NCBI GenBank assembly: GCA_028697875.1 | Contig: JAQVEQ010000057.1 | Location: forward strand, 1 to 14,698 | From: Novosphingobium sp. | GTDB taxonomy: Bacteria; Pseudomonadota; Alphaproteobacteria; Sphingomonadales; Sphingomonadaceae | Length of the DNA stretch: 14,698 nucleotides | Direction: 5' to 3' | In this document: positions 1-5,440 of the stretch, one piece after another | Layout of the letters: the number at the start of each line of letters is the position of its first letter | How positions within the stretch are numbered: the stretch's first letter is position 1 | The notes under the pieces: model-generated | The model's input: only the letters and a program-made list of their open reading frames with translations | What the model was told of the DNA's origin: nothing | The model's database searches: none | Position numbers and translations under genes: made by a program

Positions 1-282
1 GCCGGCTTCGAACATTTCCATCATGATATCGCTGCCGCCGACGAATTCGCCCTTCACATAGAGCTGGGGAATGGTCGGCCAGTCGGAATAGGTCTTGATC
101 CCCTGGCGGATGTCCATGTCCTGCAGCACATCGACGCTGGCGAATTCCACGTTGCAATGTTCGAGGATCGCGACCGCGCGGCTGGAAAAGCCGCATTGCG
201 GGAACAGCGGAGTGCCTTTCATGAACAGGACGACGTCGTTCGAGTTCACGATGTCGGCAATGCGGGCATTGGTGTCGGACAT
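1..282 (-). CDS. grxD: Monothiol glutaredoxin, Grx4/GrxD family (3' end cut by window edge)
   Basis: The first 94 residues are present; the C-terminus lies beyond the left edge. The CGFS active site of monothiol glutaredoxins is at residues 30-33, preceded by the glutathione-binding lysine in MKGT (K22). The WPTIPQLYV segment with the cis-proline is at 68-76, followed by GEFVGGSD. CGFS glutaredoxins bind a 2Fe-2S cluster bridged by two monomers and glutathione, and pass clusters on, often as a heterodimer with a BolA protein. A BolA gene sits 55 bases upstream on the same strand, which fits that partnership. The start at 282 follows an AAGG about 8 bases upstream. A cytosolic role in Fe-S trafficking is known for the family and inferred here. 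Confidence 0.95.
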   Translation of the reverse strand, partial: MSDTNARIADIVNSNDVVLFMKGTPLFPQCGFSSRAVAILEHCNVEFASVDVLQDMDIRQGIKTYSDWPTIPQLYVKGEFVGGSDIMMEMFEAG

Positions 283-337
283 GGTCTGCGCCTTGTAATG
301 AAGCGTAACGGGTGTGCCGTGATCGGCGTTGCCGGAC

Positions 338-571
338 TCAGTTGGGGACGGCGGTCGTCAGTTGCAAGGCATGGAGCGTGCCGCCCATGTTCCCGCCCAG
401 CGCTTCGTAGACCATCTTGTGCTGGGCCACGCGCGTCTTGCCGGCGAAGGCGGCCGAAATGACGCGCGCGGCGTAATGGTCCCCGTCGCCGGCCAGGTCG
501 GTAATCTCGACCTCGGCGCCGGGCAGGGCGGCCTTGATCATTGCCGCGATGTCGTCAGCCGCCATCGGCAT
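338..571 (-). CDS. BolA family protein
   Basis: This is a 77-residue protein, the normal length for short BolA proteins. It carries the family core GDGDHYAARVISAAFAGKTRVAQHKMVY at about residues 28-55 and the conserved His in QHKMVYEAL (H51), a known cluster ligand or contact in BolA-glutaredoxin complexes. A tail GGTLHALQLTT follows. The gene lies between an ATPase zeta-inhibitor homologue (4 bases between stop and start) and grxD, so the BolA-Grx4 pair is encoded together. The start at 571 is preferred because GGGG lies just upstream; an alternative ATG two codons later (565) cannot be excluded. The likely role is as a cytosolic partner of the CGFS glutaredoxin in Fe-S cluster delivery or iron sensing. 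This is inferred from family and neighbourhood. Confidence 0.93.
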   Translation of the reverse strand: MPMAADDIAAMIKAALPGAEVEITDLAGDGDHYAARVISAAFAGKTRVAQHKMVYEALGGNMGGTLHALQLTTAVPN

Positions 572-575
572 CGGA

Positions 576-899
576 TCAGGCCCCGCCCATCAGCTGGCGG
601 CGGGCTTCGACCGACTTTTCCTCCAGCGCGGCGCGCACGGCGGATTCGTCGATATCGATCCCGGCGCCGGTCAGGTCGCCCAGCAGCTTGCGGATCACGT
701 CCTCGTCGCCCGCTTCCTCGAAATCGGCCTGCACGACCGACTTGGCATAGGCTTCGGTTTCCTCGGTGGTGAGGCTCATCTTGGCGGCGGCCCATTCGCC
801 GAGCAGGCGGTTGCGCCGCGCGGCAACGCGGAAGGCGGTTTCTTCGTCCATCGCGAACTTGGCTTCTTCGGCGCGTTCGCGGTCATTGAAATCGGTCAT
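576..899 (-). CDS. DUF1476 family protein, F1FO-ATPase inhibitor zeta subunit homologue
   Basis: The product is 107 residues from the ATG at 899, the usual size for DUF1476. The N-terminal sequence MTDFNDRERAEEAKFAMDEE matches the family signature, and the rest is a charged helical protein (AARRNRLLGEWAA, then an acidic segment ending ARRQLMGGA). In Paracoccus and relatives this family is the zeta subunit that blocks rotation of the F1FO-ATPase in the hydrolytic direction through its N-terminal region. An in-frame ATG at 956 would add 19 residues with no family resemblance. The start at 899 is chosen because AAGGGG precedes it by about 6 bases and because the family begins there. It shares a strand with bolA and grxD and is probably co-transcribed with them. 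Function here is inferred from the family. Confidence 0.9.
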   Translation of the reverse strand: MTDFNDRERAEEAKFAMDEETAFRVAARRNRLLGEWAAAKMSLTTEETEAYAKSVVQADFEEAGDEDVIRKLLGDLTGAGIDIDESAVRAALEEKSVEARRQLMGGA

Positions 900-925
900 G
901 TCAGCCCCTTGGAATGAGTCGATTG

Positions 926-956
926 AATATAGATCACCGCACTGTGGCGTATGCAA
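926..956 (-). promoter_or_regulatory. Possible sigma70-type promoter for the zeta-inhibitor/bolA/grxD unit
   Basis: On the minus strand TTGCAT (956-951) and TATATT (931-926) are separated by 19 bases, about 27 bases before the DUF1476 start codon. TATATT matches five of six positions of the -10 consensus, but the spacer is longer than ideal. This is the most AT-rich part of the leuD/DUF1476 gap. It would make the DUF1476-bolA-grxD unit independent of the leu operon. Confidence 0.35.
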
Positions 957-968
957 GACCGGCGCGCG

Positions 969-1571
969 TCAGGCGGCGAGGCCGGTACCCTTGGCAAACC
1001 ACGGCATATCCGCCGCCTGGTGCGTTTCGTATGCCGCAATGGCAGTGTCGCGGGCCAGGGTCAGGCCCACTTCGTCCAGCCCTTCGATCAGGCAATGCTT
1101 GCGGAAGGGGTCGATTTCGAAGGTGAAACGGTCCTGGAACGGGGTGGTGACGGTCTGCGTTTCGAGATCGATCGTCAGCGGATCGGTCCTTGCCACTTCC
1201 AGCAGCCGGTCGACCTGTTCCTGCGGCAGCGCGACGGTCAGGATGCCGTTCTTGAACGCGTTGCCGGAAAAGATGTCGGAAAAGCTCGGTGCGATCACCG
1301 CTTTCACGCCCATGTCGAGCAGGGCCCAGGCGGCGTGCTCGCGGCTCGACCCGCAGCCGAAGTTGTCGCCCGCGATCAGGATCGGCGCGCCCTTGAACTC
1401 GTCCTGGTCGAAGATGTTCGCCGGGTCTTCGCGCAGCGCTTCGAACGCGCCCTTGCCCAGTCCCTCGCGGCTGATCGTCTTCAGCCAGTGGGCCGGGATG
1501 ATGATGTCGGTGTCGATATTCTTGCGGCCGAACGGGATCGCGCGGCCGGTGACTTCGCGGACGGGTTCCAT
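969..1571 (-). CDS. leuD: 3-isopropylmalate dehydratase small subunit
   Basis: The 200-residue product has the expected length for LeuD. It starts with the typical small-subunit region containing GRAIPFGRKNIDTDIIIPAHWLK (residues 9-31). The swivel-domain signature GDNFGCGSSREHA lies at 68-80, and FSDIFSGNAFKNGIL follows. With LeuC it forms the isomerase that converts 2-isopropylmalate to 3-isopropylmalate in leucine biosynthesis; the 4Fe-4S cluster sits on LeuC. Its ATG (1571-1569) shares one base with the TGA of the upstream 59-codon gene (TGATG), so translation is probably coupled to that small gene rather than directly to leuC. No hairpin with a T-run is visible after the stop codon. Confidence 0.97.
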   Translation of the reverse strand: MEPVREVTGRAIPFGRKNIDTDIIIPAHWLKTISREGLGKGAFEALREDPANIFDQDEFKGAPILIAGDNFGCGSSREHAAWALLDMGVKAVIAPSFSDIFSGNAFKNGILTVALPQEQVDRLLEVARTDPLTIDLETQTVTTPFQDRFTFEIDPFRKHCLIEGLDEVGLTLARDTAIAAYETHQAADMPWFAKGTGLAA

Positions 1572-1750
1572 CAGTCGGTCTCCGGTGCCTCTTCGGGATG
1601 GGGCGGTTCGATCTTCTCCGCTGCCGTTTTCTCCTTGCGGCGCGAGGCGAAGAGCAGCGCGGCGGCAAGCGCGGCGGAACCGATCGCGGCCCCTGCCAGC
1701 GCGGCCTTGCCCATCAGGTTCTTGTCGGTCTTTTCTGTTTCGTCGCTCAT
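1571..1750 (-). CDS. Small single-pass membrane protein between leuC and leuD
   Basis: This is a 59-residue ORF. A short charged N-terminus (MSDETEKTDKN) is followed by a hydrophobic, Ala-rich stretch at about residues 13-35 (LMGKAALAGAAIGS then AALAAALLFA), then a basic cluster SRRKEK and an acidic, Pro-rich tail. This is the layout of a one-helix membrane peptide with the basic flank probably cytoplasmic. It starts 4 bases after the leuC stop with GGGGTAAGG just upstream, and its TGA overlaps the leuD ATG by one base. That tight packing is the main evidence that it is translated. I recognise no domain. It may anchor or assist LeuCD, or serve only as a coupling cistron; both ideas are inference. 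Confidence 0.75.
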   Translation of the reverse strand: MSDETEKTDKNLMGKAALAGAAIGSAALAAALLFASRRKEKTAAEKIEPPHPEEAPETD

Positions 1751-1754
1751 GGCC

Positions 1755-3188
1755 TTACCCCATCAACTCGCGAACGTCGGTCAGGTGCCCGGTCACCGCG
1801 GCGGCGGCGGCCATGGCGGGACTGACGAGGTGGGTGCGGCTGCCCGGTCCCTGGCGGCCCACGAAATTGCGGTTGCTGGTCGAAGCGCAGCGTTCGCCCG
1901 CCGGAACCTTGTCCGGGTTCATGCCGAGACAGGCCGAACAGCCCGGTTCGCGCCATTCGAGACCGGCCTCGACGAAGATCTTGTCGAGCCCTTCTTCTTC
2001 CGCCTGGCGCTTCACCAGGCCGGAACCGGGCACGACGATCGCCCATTTGACGTTGTCGGCCTTCTTGCGGCCCTTGAGCACCGCGGCGGCGGCCCTGAGA
2101 TCTTCGATGCGGCTGTTGGTGCAGCTGCCGATGAAGATGTTCTGCACTTCGACTTCGGCCATCTTCTGGCCCGGCTCCAGCCCCATGTAGGCGAGGCTGG
2201 CGCGGGCCGCGTCCTGCTTGGACGGGTCGGCGAAGTTTTCCGGCGCGGGCACGACCCCGCCGATCGGCACGACGTCTTCCGGGCTGGTGCCCCAGGTGAC
2301 GGTCGGTTGGACGTCGGCGGCGTTGATTTTGACGACTTTGTCGAATTTTGCCCCAGTGTCGGTGTGGAGGGTTTTCCACCAGGCCACGGCCTTGTCCCAA
2401 TCTTCGTCCTTGGGGGCGTAGGGGCGGCCCTTGAGGTAGGCGAAGGTCTTTTCGTCCGGGGCGACCAGGCCGGCGCGCGCGCCGCCTTCGATCGACATGT
2501 TGCAGACGGTCAGGCGGCCTTCGATGCTCATATCCTCGAACACCTTGCCGCGGTATTCGATCACATGGCCGGTGCCGCCGGCCGTGCCGATCACGCCGAT
2601 GATGTGCAGGATCAGGTCCTTGGGCGTGACGCCGGGGCCAAGATCGCCTTCGACCGCGACTTCCATGGTCCTGGAGCGCTTGAGCAGCAGGGTCTGGGTC
2701 GCCAGCACGTGTTCGACTTCGCTGGTGCCGATGCCGAAGGCCAGCGCGCCGATCCCGCCGTGGCAGGCGGTGTGGCTGTCGCCGCACACGATCGTCGCGC
2801 CGGGCAGGGAGAAGGCCTGTTCCGGGCCGACGACGTGGACGATGCCCTGTTCGACATCGGTCGCGCCGATATAGTGCACGCCGAATTCCGGCGCATTGCG
2901 TTCCAGCGCGGCGAGCTGCTGCGCGCTTTGCGGATCGTCGATGGGCAGGCGATGGCCCGCCGAATCGAGCCGCGCCGTGGTCGGCAGGTTGTGGTCGGGC
3001 ACCGCCAGCGTCAGTTCGGGGCGGCGGACTTTCCGTCCGCTCATGCGCAAGGCTTCGAAAGCCTGCGGGCTCGTCACTTCGTGGACGAGGTGGCGGTCGA
3101 TGTAGATGATCGAGGTGCCATCGTCGCGGGTTTCGACGACATGGGCGTCCCAGATCTTTTCGTAGAGGGTGCGGGGTCTGCTAGCCAT
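1755..3188 (-). CDS. leuC: 3-isopropylmalate dehydratase large subunit
   Basis: The 477-residue product belongs to the aconitase family. Visible signatures are VPDHN at 64-68, IVCGDSHT at 133-140, and GSCTNSRIEDLR with cluster ligand C356. Further on, GCSACLGMNPD has ligands C417 and C420, and the ASTSNRNFVGRQG signature is at about 435-447. With LeuD it makes the isopropylmalate isomerase of leucine synthesis; the three cysteines hold a 4Fe-4S cluster. It is the first gene of the leuC-orf59-leuD unit. The start MASRPRTLYEKIWDAHVV matches the family N-terminus. The ribosome site upstream is weak, and the 63-base gap to the upstream gene leaves no room for a leucine-rich leader peptide, so no attenuator is seen. 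Confidence 0.97.
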   Translation of the reverse strand: MASRPRTLYEKIWDAHVVETRDDGTSIIYIDRHLVHEVTSPQAFEALRMSGRKVRRPELTLAVPDHNLPTTARLDSAGHRLPIDDPQSAQQLAALERNAPEFGVHYIGATDVEQGIVHVVGPEQAFSLPGATIVCGDSHTACHGGIGALAFGIGTSEVEHVLATQTLLLKRSRTMEVAVEGDLGPGVTPKDLILHIIGVIGTAGGTGHVIEYRGKVFEDMSIEGRLTVCNMSIEGGARAGLVAPDEKTFAYLKGRPYAPKDEDWDKAVAWWKTLHTDTGAKFDKVVKINAADVQPTVTWGTSPEDVVPIGGVVPAPENFADPSKQDAARASLAYMGLEPGQKMAEVEVQNIFIGSCTNSRIEDLRAAAAVLKGRKKADNVKWAIVVPGSGLVKRQAEEEGLDKIFVEAGLEWREPGCSACLGMNPDKVPAGERCASTSNRNFVGRQGPGSRTHLVSPAMAAAAAVTGHLTDVRELMG

Positions 3189-3251
3189 AGGCGTGGCAGC
3201 TAGGCGCGCGGACCCCGCAAGACAAGAGGTGAATCGCTTTCCCGGCGCGGT

Positions 3252-3626
3252 TCAGCGGCGGTCGTTGCCGTGATCCTGGGGACGGTCGTCTCCGCGATGG
3301 TCGTTGTTGTCGCTGCGTTCGACATGCAGCTGGCGCTTCACCCGGTCGATCCGGTTGTCGAGCGTGCGCAGCTCGGCGCGGGTCAGGCCGTTGCGGGCAT
3401 AGCGGGCATAGAGGTTCTCCAGCCGGTCGACCTGGCCATGGAGCCGGGCCGCTTCGCGCACGGAAATCGTGTGGCGCGCCCTGGCGCGGTCGATCTGGCG
3501 GTCGAGCTGGGCGATTTCCTGGCGCACCTGCACGCCGTTCTGGGGGCGGCTTTCGGCCGTGGCGGGCGTGGCAAGGGTAGCCGCCGCGGCGAGGGCGAGC
3601 GGGGCGGCGAACAGGAACTTGCGCAT
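3252..3626 (-). CDS. Secreted basic coiled-coil protein, function unknown
   Basis: The product is 124 residues. It starts with a clear Sec signal peptide (MRKFLFAAPLALAAAATLAT, then PATA; likely cleavage near residue 24). The mature part is rich in Arg, Asp, Gln and Leu with heptad-like spacing (QEIAQLDRQIDRARARH, then LHGQVDRLENLYARYAR and LRTLDNRIDRVKRQL), so a helical hairpin or coiled coil is likely. It ends in a hydrophilic His/Asn/Asp/Arg tail. The start at 3626 is firm: AAGGAG precedes it by 8 bases, whereas the longer reading frame up to 3758 has no signal peptide. Proteins of this style are common in sphingomonads, but I know no function. A long hairpin lies about 50 bases upstream in the leader. 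It is on the same strand as leuC, but 63 bases separate them. Confidence 0.8.
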   Translation of the reverse strand: MRKFLFAAPLALAAAATLATPATAESRPQNGVQVRQEIAQLDRQIDRARARHTISVREAARLHGQVDRLENLYARYARNGLTRAELRTLDNRIDRVKRQLHVERSDNNDHRGDDRPQDHGNDRR

Positions 3627-3675
3627 GGGGGTAACTCCTTGAACATTGTTCGGCGGGAACTGCCGATGGGTTCGA

Positions 3676-3716
3676 GGTACCACCGGAAAACGCGTTTGAG
3701 CGTCGCGTTTTGTACC
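3676..3716 (-). promoter_or_regulatory. Long inverted repeat in the leader of the secreted-protein gene
   Basis: AAAACGCG (3687-3694) and CGCGTTTT (3704-3711) form perfect 8-base arms around a 9-base loop. The outer arms GGTAC (3676-3680) and GTACC (3712-3716) add five pairs, with a one-sided 6-base bulge (3681-3686). The element lies 50-90 bases before the ATG at 3626. It could be an operator for a dimeric regulator or an RNA hairpin in the 5' leader. Confidence 0.5.
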
Positions 3717-3771
3717 AAAGTGTCGCGGAATGGCGGGCCCGTTAGACCGCGTGGACAAATTCGAATTTGAC

Positions 3772-3832
3772 GTCCGCTTTCAGGCTACGCACTTTGGTGC
3801 GCTGAATGGCTAAAATGTTGGGGGGAGCGGAC
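3772..3832. repeat. Inverted repeat GTCCGCT...AGCGGAC with inner hairpin, left edge of AT-rich islet
   Basis: GTCCGCT (3772-3778) is repeated inverted as AGCGGAC (3826-3832). Between them CGCAC (3788-3792) and GTGCG (3797-3801) form a perfect hairpin with a TTTG loop. The 10-mer GTCCGCTTTC at 3772-3781 recurs in direct orientation at 4422-4431. The piece looks like a decayed palindromic dispersed repeat; that reading is inference. Confidence 0.4.
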
Positions 3833-3849
3833 GGACAAATAACGGACAA
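3831..3849 (+). repeat. Direct repeat ACGGACAA with 11-base period upstream of the lipoprotein gene
   Basis: ACGGACAA occurs at 3831-3838 and 3842-3849, one helical turn apart and 50-68 bases before the lipoprotein ATG. That geometry suits a tandem regulator site. It may equally be part of the repeat debris at the islet border. Confidence 0.3.
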
Positions 3850-3898
3850 TTAGGAGACTTAAGCTAGACGCTGTGCGGTGCAATGGCGGAGCCTCCAA

Positions 3899-4378
3899 AT
3901 GAAATCGTGTCGTGTAACTTTAGTTGCGATACTCGTTTGCCTACACGGATGCGCACCTAGTCTGTATAGCGAAGCAGGTCGTCAGAAGTTGGCGGCAGTT
4001 TCGACTCGGATCGATACTATCGAGTTTGAAATTTGGTTTCGAAACGAGTTGATCTGGCAGGGCTCCGCCCAGGTCAACAGGTTCACACCGGCGAACCAAA
4101 GCCTGAAGATTACTGAAGCCGATTTGCCGACATGTCAGCCTTTCGGTGGCTCGAGAGAGCGGCAAGCCGACATTCGGTTCTACAAGTACGGCGGTAACTA
4201 TCGCGATCCCGACACCTATAAGTTTGAGGTGTCACTCACTCGCAGCAAGACTTCCCGGGATTGCGGTGGCGAGCCATCGAGAAGCAGTCGAGCTGAACGA
4301 ACCGCCAAGTTAGGACGAGGACAAGATTTGGAAGTGAATGGTGAGGACGGATTGCGAATGATTGTTCGAAGGCCATAA
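3899..4378 (+). CDS. Orphan lipoprotein on an AT-rich islet
   Basis: The product is 159 residues from the ATG at 3899, with GGAG 7 bases upstream. A GTG at 3878 would only add seven residues before this start. The N-terminus MKSCRVTLVAILVCLHGCAP is a short type II signal with a lipobox-like LHGC, so C18 is the likely lipidated cysteine. The remainder is a soluble, probably beta-rich domain (FEIWFRNELIWQGSAQVNRF and DIRFYKYGG) with cysteines at about 89 and 126 and a basic tail. No family is recognised. Codon use differs from the neighbours, with CTA, TTA, ATA and GTA codons; two 60-base lines counted by hand are 48% and 52% GC, against roughly 65-70% elsewhere. This suggests recent acquisition. 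It is flanked by GTCCGCTTTC direct repeats. Confidence 0.65.
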   Translation: MKSCRVTLVAILVCLHGCAPSLYSEAGRQKLAAVSTRIDTIEFEIWFRNELIWQGSAQVNRFTPANQSLKITEADLPTCQPFGGSRERQADIRFYKYGGNYRDPDTYKFEVSLTRSKTSRDCGGEPSRSSRAERTAKLGRGQDLEVNGEDGLRMIVRRP

Positions 4379-4393
4379 CTTCGCGGTGGCATC

Positions 4394-4453
4394 ATGTCCG
4401 CAATGTCGGCGTGTCCGGAAAGTCCGCTTTCGGCGGAAAACAGCGGTTAGCTG
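4394..4453 (+). repeat. Degenerate TGTCCG tandem repeat and hairpins, right edge of AT-rich islet
   Basis: Four copies of a TGTCCG-like hexamer start at 4395, 4404, 4412 and 4421 (spacing 9, 8, 9). The last runs into GTCCGCTTTC (4422-4431), a direct copy of the 10-mer at 3772-3781. CCGC/GCGG around 4424-4436 and CAGC/GCTG (4441-4444 / 4450-4453) can form small hairpins. No T-run follows, so this is not a standard terminator. It may be a worn dispersed repeat; the rest of the 4379-4500 gap shows nothing else. Confidence 0.4.
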
Positions 4454-4500
4454 TCAATGGCGAGCCCGACGCAAATTGTCCACGTGGCCTGGGCGGGCGT

Positions 4501-4569
4501 TCACCGGGGCGGCCAGCGGCGCAAGTGCATTTCCCCCACGACGCGGCGGCGCAGCTCGCGCTCGCGCAT
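4501..4569 (-). pseudogene. 22-codon remnant behind sufE, possibly the start of a DUF3422 gene
   Basis: Just after the sufE stop codon the minus strand has AGGAGG, then an ATG at 4569 and 22 codons (MREREL, then RRRVVGEMHLRRWPPR) to a TGA. A strong ribosome site 20 bases behind sufE is unexpected for so short a frame. The peptide, with its EMHLRRWP string, resembles the N-terminus of DUF3422 proteins as I remember them from sphingomonads; those are about 400 residues long. If so, the rest of the gene has been lost and the AT-rich islet now occupies its place. The alternative is a genuine short peptide or chance. No sequence search was possible. Confidence 0.4.
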
Positions 4570-4588
4570 CGGCGGGGTCCTCCTCTTC

Positions 4589-4999
4589 CTATCCGGCGGC
4601 GATTCGCGCCGCGGTTTTCTGGATCAACGCGATCATGTTGGGAATGCCTTGTGTCCGGTTGGAACTCAACTGGGCCTTGAGCTGGAACGGTTCCAGCGCG
4701 GCAGTCACGTCCAGCGCGGCGACTTCGCTTGCCGGGCGGTCCTGCACGGCCGAAAGCACCAGCGCGACGATCCCCTTGGTGATCGCGGCATTCGAATCGG
4801 CCAGGAAATGGAGGCGGTCCCCGTCCTCTTGCGTGGGATAGATCCACACTTTCGCCGAACAGCCGCGCACCAGGGTGGCGTCGGTTTTCAGCGCGTCGGG
4901 CATGGGGTCCAGTTCGCGGCCGAGTTCGATGAGCAGGCGATAGCGTTCGTCGCCTTCGAGAAATTCGTACTCTTCGCGGATGTCGTCGAGGCTGCGCAT
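4589..4999 (-). CDS. sufE: SufE family Fe-S cluster assembly protein
   Basis: The 136-residue product has SufE length. The sulfur-accepting cysteine lies in LVRGCSAKVW (C47), matching the family motif, and the N-terminus MRSLDDIREEYEFLEG, then RYRLLIELGR, matches the typical SufE helix. The C-terminus has the common SSNRTQGIPNMIALIQ. SufE takes persulfide sulfur from the cysteine desulfurase SufS, stimulates it, and passes sulfur to the SufBCD scaffold in the cytosol. The start at 4999 is chosen because the family begins here; 25 further in-frame residues upstream (to 5074) are basic and unlike the family. It stands alone, with no other suf genes in the window. It is divergent from the membrane-protein gene at 5127. 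Confidence 0.93.
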   Translation of the reverse strand: MRSLDDIREEYEFLEGDERYRLLIELGRELDPMPDALKTDATLVRGCSAKVWIYPTQEDGDRLHFLADSNAAITKGIVALVLSAVQDRPASEVAALDVTAALEPFQLKAQLSSNRTQGIPNMIALIQKTAARIAAG

Positions 5000-5049
5000 G
5001 GGACGGGCCTTAGCGTCAAACGCCGGGAGGTGGAAGCACCGCAGGAAGC

Positions 5050-5108
5050 GTCCGGTGCGCCGGACTTTACCCAATTTTCAGGCCGCTTGCGTAACGTGCC
5101 TGCAAGCG
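5050..5108. promoter_or_regulatory. Two palindromes in the sufE / 99-residue-gene divergent gap
   Basis: GTCCGG (5050-5055) and CCGGAC (5060-5065) form a perfect hairpin around TGCG. CGCTTGC (5084-5090) and GCAAGCG (5102-5108) are perfect 7-base arms around an 11-base loop, ending 18 bases before the GTG at 5127. The 127-base gap must hold promoters for both directions, so one or both could be operators. No promoter hexamers are convincing. Confidence 0.35.
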
Positions 5109-5126
5109 CTTCGGGGGGCGGGAAGA

Positions 5127-5426
5127 GTGAAGTTCGTCAAGTTCGCATTGCTGGTACTGGCCGGGCTGTGGCTGGTGACAGTCGCGCTGGTGGGCTTCGG
5201 CGGGGCGTGGCTGACCGGCAATGTCGATACGGTCGCCGATGCCGCGCTGCGATCGTCCGGGATACAGCAGCGGATCGACGCCGCGCGGCAGGTCCATTGC
5301 GAGGACGCGCGCGCCGCTTATCAGGCGATGTGGGACGCGGCGGTCGAATCCGGCACGATCGAGCAGCGCCAGTTGATGCTCGATCGCGCGGAACGGAAAG
5401 CCGAGGCGCTCTGCAGCGCGAATTAG
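5127..5426 (+). CDS. Small single-pass membrane protein, function unknown
   Basis: The product is 99 residues if started at the GTG at 5127, just after GGGCGGGAAGA. The N-terminus is one hydrophobic helix (KFVKFALLVLAGLWLVTVAL, then VGFGGAWL, about residues 2-28). It is followed by a soluble helical part with two cysteines, one in VHCEDARAAYQAMWD and one at ALCSAN near the end. The second half (residues 56-99) is probably periplasmic or an amphipathic hairpin. I recognise no family. The longer open frame back to 4980 overlaps sufE on the opposite strand and is basic and unconvincing. It is divergent from sufE and 134 bases before rimP, so it may be a monocistronic gene. Confidence 0.65.
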   Translation: MKFVKFALLVLAGLWLVTVALVGFGGAWLTGNVDTVADAALRSSGIQQRIDAARQVHCEDARAAYQAMWDAAVESGTIEQRQLMLDRAERKAEALCSAN

Positions 5427-5440
5427 GCTTGCCAAAAGGG

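Noticed and set aside
951..3203. 750-codon open frame on the plus strand opposite leuC and leuD
   Set aside because: It mirrors the two leu genes in high-GC DNA, has a low-complexity Asp/Gly/His/Val-rich translation and no domain. leuC and leuD are certain.
3189..3251. Possible leucine leader peptide and attenuator before leuC
   Set aside because: Only 63 bases separate the genes; there is no leucine-rich frame and no terminator-like stem with a T-run.
3709..3726. A third copy of the TTTGTATC...TGTCGC element near 3709
   Set aside because: Only 13 of 18 positions match, and the TTGAT block is missing at the expected spacing; it overlaps the hairpin arm at 3704-3716.
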